From NCBI GenBank assembly GCA_964649085.1, contig CAZYPN010000029.1, positions 23,620 to 87,619 on the forward strand: DNA of 64,000 nt. The letters are read 5' to 3'. A program made the translations under genes and the position numbers. The stretch comes from JADMJV01 sp964649085 (GTDB lineage: Bacteria > Vulcanimicrobiota > Xenobia > Xenobiales > JADMJV01). Positions 44,005 to 52,407 of the stretch are shown here, piece after piece (position 1 is the stretch's first letter; every line of letters begins with the position of its first letter). Below the pieces are notes generated by a model that saw only the letters and a program-made list of their open reading frames with translations, was not told where the DNA came from and did not search any database.

Positions 44005-45216
44005 ATGAACTTTCGCGTTCAGTTGGGGCTTGCCCTCAATCTGGTGGTGTTTGCCACGGTTCTTAACAGCGTGGGCATCGTGGTCGAGCGTTCCATTTCT
44101 GAATTCGGGGTCGGCAAGAGTGTGGGGGGCACGCTCGAGGGCTGCAAGGACCTGACCATCGCCTTCACCTCTATCGTGCTGGCTGCTCAAGTACCGCGCT
44201 GGGGCTATCGGCGCACGATGTTGGGTGGTCTGGCCGCGGTTGTGCTCGCCTGCTTGTTGCTGCTGGCACTGCAGAGTTTTCCCGCTGTCCCTGTGCTGTT
44301 CGTCGTTTGCGGTGCCAGCTTTGCCCTGGTTAAAACGGCGGTGTATGCCAGCGTGGGCGTCATCGCCCGCGATAAGGCTCATCATGCGGCTTTGATGAAC
44401 CGGCTCGAAGGCATTTACCAGGTGGGTGCCATGGTCGCCCCGCTGGTGTTCGCTGCCATGATCGGTTGGGGCAACTGGCTGTACACCTATGCCTTTATCG
44501 CCGCCCTGGGGGCTTCGGCCCTGGTGCTCTGGGCGTTCACTCCGCTCGAGGAGTGTTCGGGCGAGGAAAGCAAGAAGGCCAGCATGGCCGATCTTCGAGA
44601 GTTGCTCGGGCGGCCTCAGGTCTGGGCGTTCTTGGGCTGCGCCTGGGTGTACGTCATGATTGAGCAGAGCATCGGCACCTGGCTACCCACTTTCAATCGC
44701 GACGTCTTTGGACTGAGCCCGGCCCTGGTGGCCAACTTGCTGAGCTTCTATTTCGGAAGTCTGGCCCTGAGTCGCTTCGCCTTCGGCTACCTGGTGCGCA
44801 AGTTTTCGGCTTACTGGCTGCAACTGGCCTACCTGGCCCTGGCTTTCGGCATTACTCTGGGTGTGCTCAGCCTGACCCGTGGTTACCACCCGGTCCAAGA
44901 AATCACTCGTTTTTCAGCCATTCCCCCGCTGGTATTCATCTTTTGTAGCGTGGGCTTTTTTATCGGGCCCATCTACCCCACCCTGAACTCCATGGTGCTC
45001 AGCCAGCTTCCCCAGCGCCTGCACAGCTCCATGACCGGCCTGATCATTGTGGCCTCGGCGCTGGGAGGCACGGTGGGCTCTCAACTCTTGGGCAGCCTGT
45101 CGGCTCGTTTTAGCACCCACAGTGCTTTTCATTTTCCGCTGCTGCCCATGGCGGCCCTGGCCGGGCTGCTAGTGCTGTTTCATCGTCTGGAGGAGCGTGA
45201 TTCGGCTTCGAGTTGA
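44005..45216 (+). CDS. MFS transporter
   Basis: The protein is 403 residues from ATG 44005, with AAGGGGAA upstream. It has 12 membrane helices; the loop after helix 2 reads 'QVPRWGYRRTM', a form of the MFS G-x-x-x-D-R-x-G-R-R motif without its Asp. 'PTLNSMVLSQLPQRLHSSMT' near helix 10 is typical of FucP/sugar-type MFS carriers, but the substrate cannot be fixed. The trehalase gene overlaps its end by 20 bases. A coupled trehalase suggests a disaccharide such as trehalose as cargo. Confidence 0.8.
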   Translation: MNFRVQLGLALNLVVFATVLNSVGIVVERSISEFGVGKSVGGTLEGCKDLTIAFTSIVLAAQVPRWGYRRTMLGGLAAVVLACLLLLALQSFPAVPVLFVVCGASFALVKTAVYASVGVIARDKAHHAALMNRLEGIYQVGAMVAPLVFAAMIGWGNWLYTYAFIAALGASALVLWAFTPLEECSGEESKKASMADLRELLGRPQVWAFLGCAWVYVMIEQSIGTWLPTFNRDVFGLSPALVANLLSFYFGSLALSRFAFGYLVRKFSAYWLQLAYLALAFGITLGVLSLTRGYHPVQEITRFSAIPPLVFIFCSVGFFIGPIYPTLNSMVLSQLPQRLHSSMTGLIIVASALGGTVGSQLLGSLSARFSTHSAFHFPLLPMAALAGLLVLFHRLEERDSASS

Positions 45217-46936
45217 GGAGCATCTGGCCGCACTTTTGGCCCAGGAAGACACCGACGGCGACCGTCGCATCACCTGCGACGATAGGGGTCCTGGCTGCTA
45301 CCGGCTGGGCTCGCTGGAGGTGCGGGGCCAGTATGCGCTTTCCAATCTGCTCCAGGAACTGGCTCTGGCTCACGACTCGGGTTGTGAGCTGCTGGAACTC
45401 GATGCAGCCACGCTCTACGAGCCCCCCGCCCAACGCCTGTCCAGGGCCGTACGCAAGCGTTGCTGGCCGGGCCTGGTGCGCTGCCTCGATCGACCGCAGC
45501 TGGCGCGCATGGTGGCCGATCCCAAGGCAGAGGGGGTGCCTCGGCTCTATTTGCCATCTCTTGACGAGCTGTCCTGGGAATACTATCGGGGCTGTACGGA
45601 CGTCGAAGTGTTGCCGTTGCCCGCCGAGGTCGACCCGGAGAAACCCGGTTTGCTGGGCCTGGCCTGTCCGGGGGAGCCCCTTCCTTACCTTGTGCCCGGT
45701 GGGCGCTTCAATGAAATGTATGGCTGGGATAGCTACTTCATCGCTCAGGGGCTGTTGCACGACGGCTACGAACAATGGGCCAGACATCTGTTGACTCACC
45801 AGCTCTATCAAGTGCGCCATTACGGTCAGATTCTCAACGCCAATCGCAGTTACTACCTGACGCGCAGCCAACCGCCGCTGCTCACGGCTTTGATGCGGCT
45901 GTTGCCCCAGCCGCCCACGGTTGCAGCCCTGCAGGCAGCCATGCTCGACTATCAGCAGTGTTGGCAACATCCGCAGCGACAAACACCGGTGGGACTTACC
46001 CGTTACTTCGATCGAGGGGTGGGTATTCCACCCGAGACCGAGCCCGGACACTTCGACGACGTGCTGCGTCCTTATGCCCGGGCCGCCGGCCTGCCATTGG
46101 AGGAGTTTCGCCTGGCCTATTTGCGCCGCCAGTACGCCTGTGATGAACTCGATCAGTATTTTGTGCACGATCGGGCCCTGCGCGAGTCGGGTCACGACAC
46201 CAGCTATCGCCTGGAGGGTCGCTGTGCCCGGCTGGCCACGGTCGATTTGAACGCTCTGCTCTACCGCTATGAGGTGGATGTGGCCGACATGCTCGAGCAA
46301 CACTTTGGTGGCGAACTCGATGGCTGGCCTCCGGCCAGTGAGTGGCGGCGTCGCGCCGACGAGCGTCAGCAACGGCTGAATCGCTACTGCTGGAATGAGC
46401 AGGAGGGGTTCTACTTCGATGTTGATGTCGAGACGGGCGCTCAAACCGGTTACCAGTCGGCCACGGGTCTGTGGCCCCTTTGGGCCGGAATGGCCAGCCC
46501 CGAGCAGGCTCGACGCTGCCTGCACTATGCGGGCGAACATTTGCTTTGCGCCGGAGGGCTGGCGGGCTCAAGTTTGGGCTCGCGGGGGGCCCTGGGTCCC
46601 GGACGTCCTTTGCGTCAGTGGGATTATCCCTTCGGCTGGGCTCCTCACCAGATACTTGCCTGGGAGGGTCTGGAACGCTATGGGTTCAGGGCCGAGGCCG
46701 CCGATTGGGCCAGCCGATGGACGACCATGATGACGCGCTGCGCTGCCGACTATGCGGGAACCATCGTGGAAAAATACGACGTCGAGAAGGCCACCAGTCA
46801 AGTTACGGCCGAGTATGGCAACGTGGGGGCCGACTTTCAGTTCTACACCCGAGAGGGTTTTGGTTGGAGCAACACCGCTTTTCAGTTGGGCCTGACCCGC
46901 TGTCCGGAGTTGCTGGGTTGGACTATCGCGCCGTGA
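45197..46936 (+). CDS. treF: cytoplasmic trehalase (GH37)
   Basis: The protein is 579 residues from GTG 45197 and splits trehalose into two glucose units. Both GH37 signatures are present: 'PGGRFNEMYGWDSYF' and 'QWDYPFGWAPHQ', along with 'EKYDVEKAT' and the terminal 'GFGWSNTAF'. No signal peptide, so it is the intracellular (TreF-like) rather than the periplasmic (TreA) kind. It overlaps the MFS gene by 20 bases, implying uptake and breakdown as one function. It converges with the aminotransferase gene, overlapping by 14 bases. The symbol is by type, not by proven orthology. Confidence 0.88.
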   Translation: MIRLRVEEHLAALLAQEDTDGDRRITCDDRGPGCYRLGSLEVRGQYALSNLLQELALAHDSGCELLELDAATLYEPPAQRLSRAVRKRCWPGLVRCLDRPQLARMVADPKAEGVPRLYLPSLDELSWEYYRGCTDVEVLPLPAEVDPEKPGLLGLACPGEPLPYLVPGGRFNEMYGWDSYFIAQGLLHDGYEQWARHLLTHQLYQVRHYGQILNANRSYYLTRSQPPLLTALMRLLPQPPTVAALQAAMLDYQQCWQHPQRQTPVGLTRYFDRGVGIPPETEPGHFDDVLRPYARAAGLPLEEFRLAYLRRQYACDELDQYFVHDRALRESGHDTSYRLEGRCARLATVDLNALLYRYEVDVADMLEQHFGGELDGWPPASEWRRRADERQQRLNRYCWNEQEGFYFDVDVETGAQTGYQSATGLWPLWAGMASPEQARRCLHYAGEHLLCAGGLAGSSLGSRGALGPGRPLRQWDYPFGWAPHQILAWEGLERYGFRAEAADWASRWTTMMTRCAADYAGTIVEKYDVEKATSQVTAEYGNVGADFQFYTREGFGWSNTAFQLGLTRCPELLGWTIAP

Positions 46937-48092
46937 AGTTGGTCAGCGCCTGGATCACCTGGGGCACCTCGTCCAGCGAATTGCACCAGTGAGGCGATAA
47001 CCTCAGCAGTCCATCGGGTGTGGAACAGCGAATGTTCTGTTCGGCCAGCAGCAGGGACCACTGGCGGGCGTTGCCCGTGGCCTGCGGCGGGCGCAGAGCC
47101 AGGCTGCCCGAGCGCAGTTCTGCATGGCGCAGGCTGCTCCAGCCAGCCTGGATCAGGGCGGGCTCCAGGGCGTCGAGGTAGCCCTGTACGTGTTGGTAAA
47201 TGTTATCGACTCCCAGTTGCAGCAACATGTCCAGGCTGGCCTCCAGGGCCACCTGGCTGAGGGCGCTGCTGGTGCCGATCTCCAGCGACTGTGCTTGATC
47301 GTTGATGGATTTGTCGTAGCGCAGGCGGTTTTCCGCCAGCAGAAAGTCGACGGGGTCGGGGTGGCTCAGCCAGCCGGCCCAGCGGTGTTGCCAGCCTCGG
47401 GCGGCGCTTGGGGAAATGTAGAGATAGCCCGCACCCTCGCATCCCATCAGCCACTTGTGAGCCCCGCCGGCGGCATAGTCCACGCCCCAGTCGCTGAGGC
47501 TGAGCGGCAGCACCCCGGCGGCCTGGATCAGATCCACGCACACCTCTGCTCCGTAGGCGTGACACAGGGACACCATGTCTTCGATCGGCATGCGCAGCCC
47601 GGTTTGAAACTGTACGGCGCTGACCGCAACCAGAGAAAGGCCCTGGCGCAGTTTTTGCTCCAGGTCTTCCAGGCCTCGGGTGCCGGAAAAGCTTTGGGCG
47701 GGCAACCATTCCAGGCGCAGCTCATACTGCTCGGCGGCCCGCTGCCAGGGAGTCACATTGGTGGGGAATTCGCCTTCCAGCAGCAACACGCGATCGCCGG
47801 GCTGCCACTTGCGGTTGTGGGCCACGGCCAACAGTCCCCAGCTGGTTCCGGCCGTAAGGGCCAGTTGCTCCGGGGGACAGTCGAGCAGTTGGGAGAGCTT
47901 CTGGCGCAAGCGCTCGCGCATGGCCAGCGTCTCGCCGACGGCTTCGAAGCCTTTGGCTTCAAGCAGCCGGATATAAGCCTGCAGCGATTCTGAAACGGGC
48001 AGTGCCAGCGGAGCCACGGCGGCGTGGGCCAGGTAGCACTGGTCTTGAAGATGGGGGAAAGCCTGACGGCTTCCCAGTTTCAGCTCAGCCAT
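46923..48092 (-). CDS. class V aminotransferase-fold PLP enzyme
   Basis: The protein is 389 residues from ATG 48092; the open frame continues to 48578 but there overlaps the preceding gene with atypical sequence. The PLP lysine is in 'YAAGGAHKWLMG', the preceding strand is 'EVCVDLIQAAGVLPLSL' and the N-terminal 'CYLAHAAVAPLALPVSES' is the usual L-x-x-A-x-x-x-P start. The family includes cysteine desulfurases, kynureninases and isopenicillin epimerase-like enzymes; the absence of a mobile catalytic Cys loop argues against a desulfurase. It is the last gene of a four-gene minus-strand run. Substrate unknown. Confidence 0.8.
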   Translation of the reverse strand: MAELKLGSRQAFPHLQDQCYLAHAAVAPLALPVSESLQAYIRLLEAKGFEAVGETLAMRERLRQKLSQLLDCPPEQLALTAGTSWGLLAVAHNRKWQPGDRVLLLEGEFPTNVTPWQRAAEQYELRLEWLPAQSFSGTRGLEDLEQKLRQGLSLVAVSAVQFQTGLRMPIEDMVSLCHAYGAEVCVDLIQAAGVLPLSLSDWGVDYAAGGAHKWLMGCEGAGYLYISPSAARGWQHRWAGWLSHPDPVDFLLAENRLRYDKSINDQAQSLEIGTSSALSQVALEASLDMLLQLGVDNIYQHVQGYLDALEPALIQAGWSSLRHAELRSGSLALRPPQATGNARQWSLLLAEQNIRCSTPDGLLRLSPHWCNSLDEVPQVIQALTNFTAR

Positions 48093-48589
48093 AGCAGCAC
48101 CCAGGCCATGGCAGAGGCCAGCCCGAGCACCGACACCGCTTCGGTGCGGGCGTTCCAGGCCACCACCGCAGCGCAGGCCAGGGTGGCTAGCAGTGCCAGA
48201 AGATGCGGGGCAAGCACCCACAGGGCAAAAGCTTGCAGCACGCCCATGGGGAGCCAGACTTTCGGGGGCAGGGGTTCCGACTGCCGATAGGAGGCGATCA
48301 GCAATACGATCACCAGGCTCAGTCCGGCCAGCAGCGGTGAGGGAGGAAGGTGCATCCAGCGTTGCACGAGCAGCGGAAGAGTCCAGCCGGCCATCAGTGC
48401 CAAACGACCCAGGCGCAGTTCGATGGCGACTCCTGCCAGCAGTAGATTGAGAGCCAACACCGGCCAGAACATGGCATGCGGAACTTGAAAGGCCGAGTCC
48501 ATCTGGATCCAGGGGAGCGAGATGAGGTGGGGACGGAACATGTGGCCGAGCAGCGACAGGGCCAGCAGGGCAGTGCACCAGGGTTTCAT
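48080..48589 (-). CDS. small membrane protein, unknown function
   Basis: A 169-residue protein with about five hydrophobic segments, few charges and a basic first loop ('ELRLGRLALMAG'). No family is recognised. Its end overlaps the start of the aminotransferase gene by 13 bases, and the zinc-finger gene stops 20 bases before its start, so it is in the middle of a tight operon. Confidence 0.5.
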   Translation of the reverse strand: MKPWCTALLALSLLGHMFRPHLISLPWIQMDSAFQVPHAMFWPVLALNLLLAGVAIELRLGRLALMAGWTLPLLVQRWMHLPPSPLLAGLSLVIVLLIASYRQSEPLPPKVWLPMGVLQAFALWVLAPHLLALLATLACAAVVAWNARTEAVSVLGLASAMAWVLLWLS

Positions 48590-48609
48590 GGCCTACCCCT
48601 TGGCCAGTA

Positions 48610-48930
48610 TCAGGAAAGATCCCCGCTGCTCAGGCTGCGTTTTGCTTCGACCTGGCTGCTGCGCTCGCGATGCTCTCGGAGGGAGTGCAACGGAATGGGC
48701 TGGGCAATGGGACACATCTCCTGGCGGTGCCGCTGCAGGCAGGCCCTGGAGATAAACACTTCGTGGCAGAGCGGACACGAGGCAATCTGTCTGCGCGGGC
48801 GGGGCTCGGGCCGAGTCTCGCGCCTGGGCAAGGCAAGTTGCACCCGCACGCAGGTCTGCAGATGCAGCAAACGCGAGGCTGTGTTGGGAAAGCTCTGCTG
48901 GCAAAGAGGGCAACGGACGTCGAGTGACAT
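48610..48930 (-). CDS. small protein with two C2H(C) zinc fingers
   Basis: The protein is 106 residues from ATG 48930. It holds two similar zinc-binding units: 'CPLCQQSFPNTASRLLHLQTC' in part, and 'CPLCHEVFISRACLQRHRQE' then MC, each C-x2-C followed by H-x4/5-C. This spacing is like classical C2H2/C2HC fingers, which are uncommon in bacteria. A basic linker ('PRRETRPEPRPRRQ') joins them. It could bind DNA, RNA or protein. It lies 45 bases after the zinc-ribbon/pseudo-phosphatase gene in the same direction. Confidence 0.65.
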   Translation of the reverse strand: MSLDVRCPLCQQSFPNTASRLLHLQTCVRVQLALPRRETRPEPRPRRQIASCPLCHEVFISRACLQRHRQEMCPIAQPIPLHSLREHRERSSQVEAKRSLSSGDLS

Positions 48931-48975
48931 GGCAGGATGATAGAGCCTGCCAACCGGCGGCGACAATGACCGGGA

Positions 48976-50523
48976 TCACAATGCGGGTAAAGAAGTGACC
49001 AGCAAGGTTCCGGGCCCGGGACGAGCTCCATCGGCGGCCATGGCCTGGACCACCTTCTGTAAGGCAGGTCCTGAGGCGGGCGTGGTCCACAGCTTGAACA
49101 GAGTGGCGTACAGGTTGGAGGCTTTGCCTCCGGGCCAGTGCGCCGCAAGGTCGGATAGCGTCAGTGGATCGTCTTCGAAGACCGTCGCCTGTGGGGGCAG
49201 GAAAAGCAGGCGGGCGCCTGGTTCAAGCGTAACCTCGCCGCCTTCGTCAAAGGCCATGATCGATCCGGAGCCCACACCTCGTGGGGCCAGATACTGGGGT
49301 TGGGGTTGCCCGTAGCGGTAGTATTTGACCCGTCGGTAGCGGTCGAGCAATTGGACCACCAGCAGGCGGTTGAAGCTGGCCACCCGGGCTGCCTGTCTTC
49401 CCGCCAGCCGGGGGTTTTCGTTGTCGCCGTGGTCGGGGCGGTCGAGCACTTCCAGGATGGCCTGGCGCAAGCCTGTGGCCGCCTGGGCATCCCAGCCAAG
49501 CCCATCATTGCTGGCCCATACCAGCACAGCCCGCTGATTGTGCAGGGGGAGTAATTCGCAGAAGTCTTCGGGCCCCGACCACAGGCTGCAGGCAAACGAG
49601 CGCGAGCAAAGCTCATGCAGGGGGGCGGGAGACCATCCTTCGGGTGGCGGGTTGGGTCGTGCCTGCACGGCGACCACGTGAATGGAATTGGAGGGCAGAT
49701 GGTCACGGGCCGCCGGCGGACGTTCGTTCCAGAAGGCGTTTTTGGCCAGAGTCACCAGCCGCAGTGGCTCTTCACCGAGTTGCTCCTGCAACTGGGAGTA
49801 CAGAGCCGATGTGCCCGAGGCATAGGGACCCTCGCCTCGACCGCAGTAAGCCGCCGATACGAAGACGACCGCATCCTGGGCAGCCAGAGCTCGGGGGGGG
49901 TCGGGGCTGAAATGGTCGCGCGCTTCCAGCAACATTTTGCGTTCCAATGCTTCTCGGTGACCGGCCAGAGCGGTCACCCGGCCTTCTTCCTGAGACAACC
50001 CGTAGAGCGAGTCGGAGCAGCCGGCCGAGTAGGTGTGCAGGCGGGCTCGCTGCGAGTCGAACAGACACAGGCAGCATTCCAACTGATGGGAAAAGCCCTG
50101 AGGCTGCTGACACAGCCACTCGAGCCCCTGATGGGCGGCCAGTCCAACGTCGGGGTGCTGTTTCAAGCTCTCCAGCACGGGCTCAAGCGGTAGCCTGCCC
50201 GGTTGGGAAAGGCCCTGTCGGTCGCGCAGGCGCAGATAGACCAGCACGGAGAATCGCTCATCCAGCGCCTCGAAGTGGAGCAGGTCTCGCTCTTGTTCCA
50301 GCAGACACTGATGCAGCCACGACATTTCGAAGCGACCGTGACGCAACTGTCGCAGTCGTGAGCCCGGACGGTGGCCGACCTGTTCGGGCACCTCCTCGAC
50401 GATTTGTTCGGGGTTGGCCAGCAGACGTGCGTCGCAGTAGGCACAGATCACCACGGCCGCCGTGGGCGGATCGAGCCGAGCACCACAACAGGGGCAGACG
50501 AAAGCGCGCAGGGTTTGCAACAC
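48976..50523 (-). CDS. zinc-ribbon protein with degenerate PP2C (SpoIIE-like) domain
   Basis: A 515-residue protein. Residues 10-34 form a zinc ribbon: CPCCGARLD ... CAYCDARL. Residues about 65-285 follow the course of a SpoIIE-type phosphatase ('CCLCLFDSQRARLHTYSAGC', 'LAAQDAVVFVSAAYCG', 'SNSIHVVAVQA'), but the metal-binding positions where D-G-L-T-E and D-D normally stand are changed, so it is probably inactive. About 230 more residues follow, without known motifs. It is the first gene of a four-gene run and is divergent from the DUF6882-like gene by 50 bases. A regulatory or binding role is more likely than catalysis. Confidence 0.5.
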   Translation of the reverse strand: MLQTLRAFVCPCCGARLDPPTAAVVICAYCDARLLANPEQIVEEVPEQVGHRPGSRLRQLRHGRFEMSWLHQCLLEQERDLLHFEALDERFSVLVYLRLRDRQGLSQPGRLPLEPVLESLKQHPDVGLAAHQGLEWLCQQPQGFSHQLECCLCLFDSQRARLHTYSAGCSDSLYGLSQEEGRVTALAGHREALERKMLLEARDHFSPDPPRALAAQDAVVFVSAAYCGRGEGPYASGTSALYSQLQEQLGEEPLRLVTLAKNAFWNERPPAARDHLPSNSIHVVAVQARPNPPPEGWSPAPLHELCSRSFACSLWSGPEDFCELLPLHNQRAVLVWASNDGLGWDAQAATGLRQAILEVLDRPDHGDNENPRLAGRQAARVASFNRLLVVQLLDRYRRVKYYRYGQPQPQYLAPRGVGSGSIMAFDEGGEVTLEPGARLLFLPPQATVFEDDPLTLSDLAAHWPGGKASNLYATLFKLWTTPASGPALQKVVQAMAADGARPGPGTLLVTSLPAL

Positions 50524-50573
50524 GCGGCTTTGTTCGCAAGGGACCCCAGCTACACCCTGCGAAGCAACCTCCC

Positions 50574-51242
50574 ATGACTGGTAAACTCCGCGATCTTTTT
50601 GAACTTCACGGCATGATGTCGCTGTGGAAACAACGCCACCTGGCCAACTGGTTGGGGGAGCACAGCTGGGAATTCGATGGCGAGCAGGGGATGTTGAAGT
50701 TTCCTCAGGCTGCGGTTTCGGCTCAGCTGCTTGGAGAAGAGCGAGGCACCGTGTGGCACTGGGCCTGGGACATGGCCGATGTGCCCGAAGCTCAACGGGC
50801 GACGGCCGCGAAATTGCGGGAGTTCGGGGAGCAGCAAGGCGTTGAAGAGTTTACCGTCAGCAAGATTCCTCTCGAGCGTGTTTCGGGCCATTTGCTGGCT
50901 CTGACCAGCCTGGGGGTGTTGCACAAGCCAGCCTATTACCGGGCCGTGTTTCCCGAAAGGGCACTGCTGCTCGTCCTCGAGGATGAGGCACTGCCGCCGC
51001 TTTCGCCACCGCCGATGACGCGGTTTCTGTCCACCGTGGCCGATGCCATTCAGAACTACGAGTTTCGCAACCACAAGCAGGCGCTGAGTTGCTTCGTGCA
51101 ACAGCTGGAATGGGAACCCCAGTGGGAGGGTCAGAAGCTGACCCTGGTGGATGACCAGGGTATTGTGGGTCTGGCCTCGTTTGACGAGCACGATCGGTTG
51201 GCCAGCTTCAAAACCCGTCAGCCCGAAGCCAGCCTGGGGTGA
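50574..51242 (+). CDS. DUF6882-like protein
   Basis: The protein is 222 residues from ATG 50574. 'LGEERGTVWHWAWDMADVPE' and the later 'SLGVLHKPAYYRAVFPERAL' recall DUF6882, in which a W-x-W-A-W segment sits on a central strand; the start 'LANWLGEHSWEFDGEQGMLKF' fits too. The function of that family is unknown to me. It is soluble, without a signal peptide. The dusA start codon overlaps its stop (GTGATG at 51239-51244), so the two are translationally coupled. Confidence 0.55.
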   Translation: MTGKLRDLFELHGMMSLWKQRHLANWLGEHSWEFDGEQGMLKFPQAAVSAQLLGEERGTVWHWAWDMADVPEAQRATAAKLREFGEQQGVEEFTVSKIPLERVSGHLLALTSLGVLHKPAYYRAVFPERALLLVLEDEALPPLSPPPMTRFLSTVADAIQNYEFRNHKQALSCFVQQLEWEPQWEGQKLTLVDDQGIVGLASFDEHDRLASFKTRQPEASLG

Positions 51243-52237
51243 TGGTCCACCGAGTCTGCCTGGCACCGATGATGGGCTGGACCGATCGGCATTTGCGCTA
51301 TCTGGTGCGTCAACTCAGCCGTCGGGTGCTGCTCTACAGTGAAATGGTGGCGGCCGAAGCGCTGGTGTTTGGAAATGCGGCCCGCTTTCTGGCCTATCAT
51401 CCCGATGAGCATCCTCTGGCTTTTCAGTTGGGCGGGCACCACCCCGAGCATCTGGCCGCGGCCGCCCGAGCGGTGGAACAGGCCGGAATCGACGAAGTCA
51501 ACTTCAACCTGGGCTGCCCCAGCCCCAAGGGTCGAAAGCGCCGCTTTGGAGCCCACCTGATGTTGGAGCCCGAGGTGGCGGTGGAGTGCGTGCAGGCCAT
51601 GGTCGAGGCCGTGCGTATTCCGGTAACCGTGAAAACTCGCATCGGCGCGGACGACTTCGATAGCTATGACTGGCTGTGCGGGTTTGTGGGCCAACTGCGA
51701 AGTGCCGGCTGTACGACCTTCATTGTGCATGCGCGAAAGGCCTGGCTGAAGGGCCTTAGCCCCAAGGAAAACCGTGAGGTTCCCCCTCTGGATCACTCCC
51801 GGGTGTATCGTTTGAAGAGGGACTTTCCCGATTTGCACATTGTGCTGAACGGGGGCATTCACCAGTGGTCCGAGGTGCGCCGACATCTACAGTATGTCGA
51901 CGGCGTAATGATCGGTCGACACGGTTATCAGGAGCCGCAATGGTGGGCCACTCTCGACCAGGACTTCTTCGGCTGTTCCCTGCCGCCGCTCACGGGTGTG
52001 GACTTGCTGGTGCGCTGCCGCCCCTATGTTCAGGCACATCTTGAGTCGGGTCGACGGCTATATGACATTGTTCGTCACCTGGTGGGCCTGTATCGACGTC
52101 TGCCATCGGCCAGCGCCTTTCGCCGCTTTATCGCCTGTAATTGCAGCGAGCGGCGGGCCGACCTGAAAACATATGACACGTTGATCGAGATTGCCCACCA
52201 TCTGGAGGGTGGGAACAGTCCCTGGAAAGTGGCCTGA
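51239..52237 (+). CDS. dusA: tRNA-dihydrouridine synthase A
   Basis: A 332-residue FMN enzyme that reduces uridine in the D-loop of tRNA (positions 20/20a for DusA). Family blocks are 'LAPMMGWTDRHLRYLVR', 'QLGGHHPEHLAAAA', 'NLGCPSPKG' with the catalytic Cys, 'TVKTRIGAD', 'VHARKAWLKGLSPKENR', which is specific to DusA, and 'IGRHGYQEP'. Start is GTG 51239 or ATG 51242, overlapping the upstream stop. A second Dus enzyme lies at 61341. Confidence 0.93.
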   Translation: MMVHRVCLAPMMGWTDRHLRYLVRQLSRRVLLYSEMVAAEALVFGNAARFLAYHPDEHPLAFQLGGHHPEHLAAAARAVEQAGIDEVNFNLGCPSPKGRKRRFGAHLMLEPEVAVECVQAMVEAVRIPVTVKTRIGADDFDSYDWLCGFVGQLRSAGCTTFIVHARKAWLKGLSPKENREVPPLDHSRVYRLKRDFPDLHIVLNGGIHQWSEVRRHLQYVDGVMIGRHGYQEPQWWATLDQDFFGCSLPPLTGVDLLVRCRPYVQAHLESGRRLYDIVRHLVGLYRRLPSASAFRRFIACNCSERRADLKTYDTLIEIAHHLEGGNSPWKVA

Positions 52238-52407
52238 AATCTGCGGTTAAGGGCGAGATAATTAAAAGAAGAAAATGGTTTCAGAAGTTCACAATTCCGT
52301 TACAAACCTCCCTTAATATGAACATGTCCACTCGAGACTTCGCCCTGGATGGAGTGAAGCCGACGGACGATGCAGGGCGACATACACACAACATATCGGA
52401 GGTAGTC
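52238..52407 (+). promoter_or_regulatory. AT-rich leader before the FlhA-C-like gene
   Basis: A 170-base gap, AT-rich at about 52255-52325 against a GC-rich background. TTCACA (about 52288) and TTAATA (about 52313) are 19 bases apart, a weak sigma-70-type pair. GGAGG at 52398-52402 lies 5 bases before ATG 52408 and decides that start over the ATG at 52318. Confidence 0.4.

Noticed and set aside
46923..48578. Long N-terminal extension of the class V aminotransferase (48093-48578)
   Set aside because: Its sequence is Pro/Ser/Ala/Gly-rich and lies over the membrane protein gene; the enzyme fold begins after ATG 48092.
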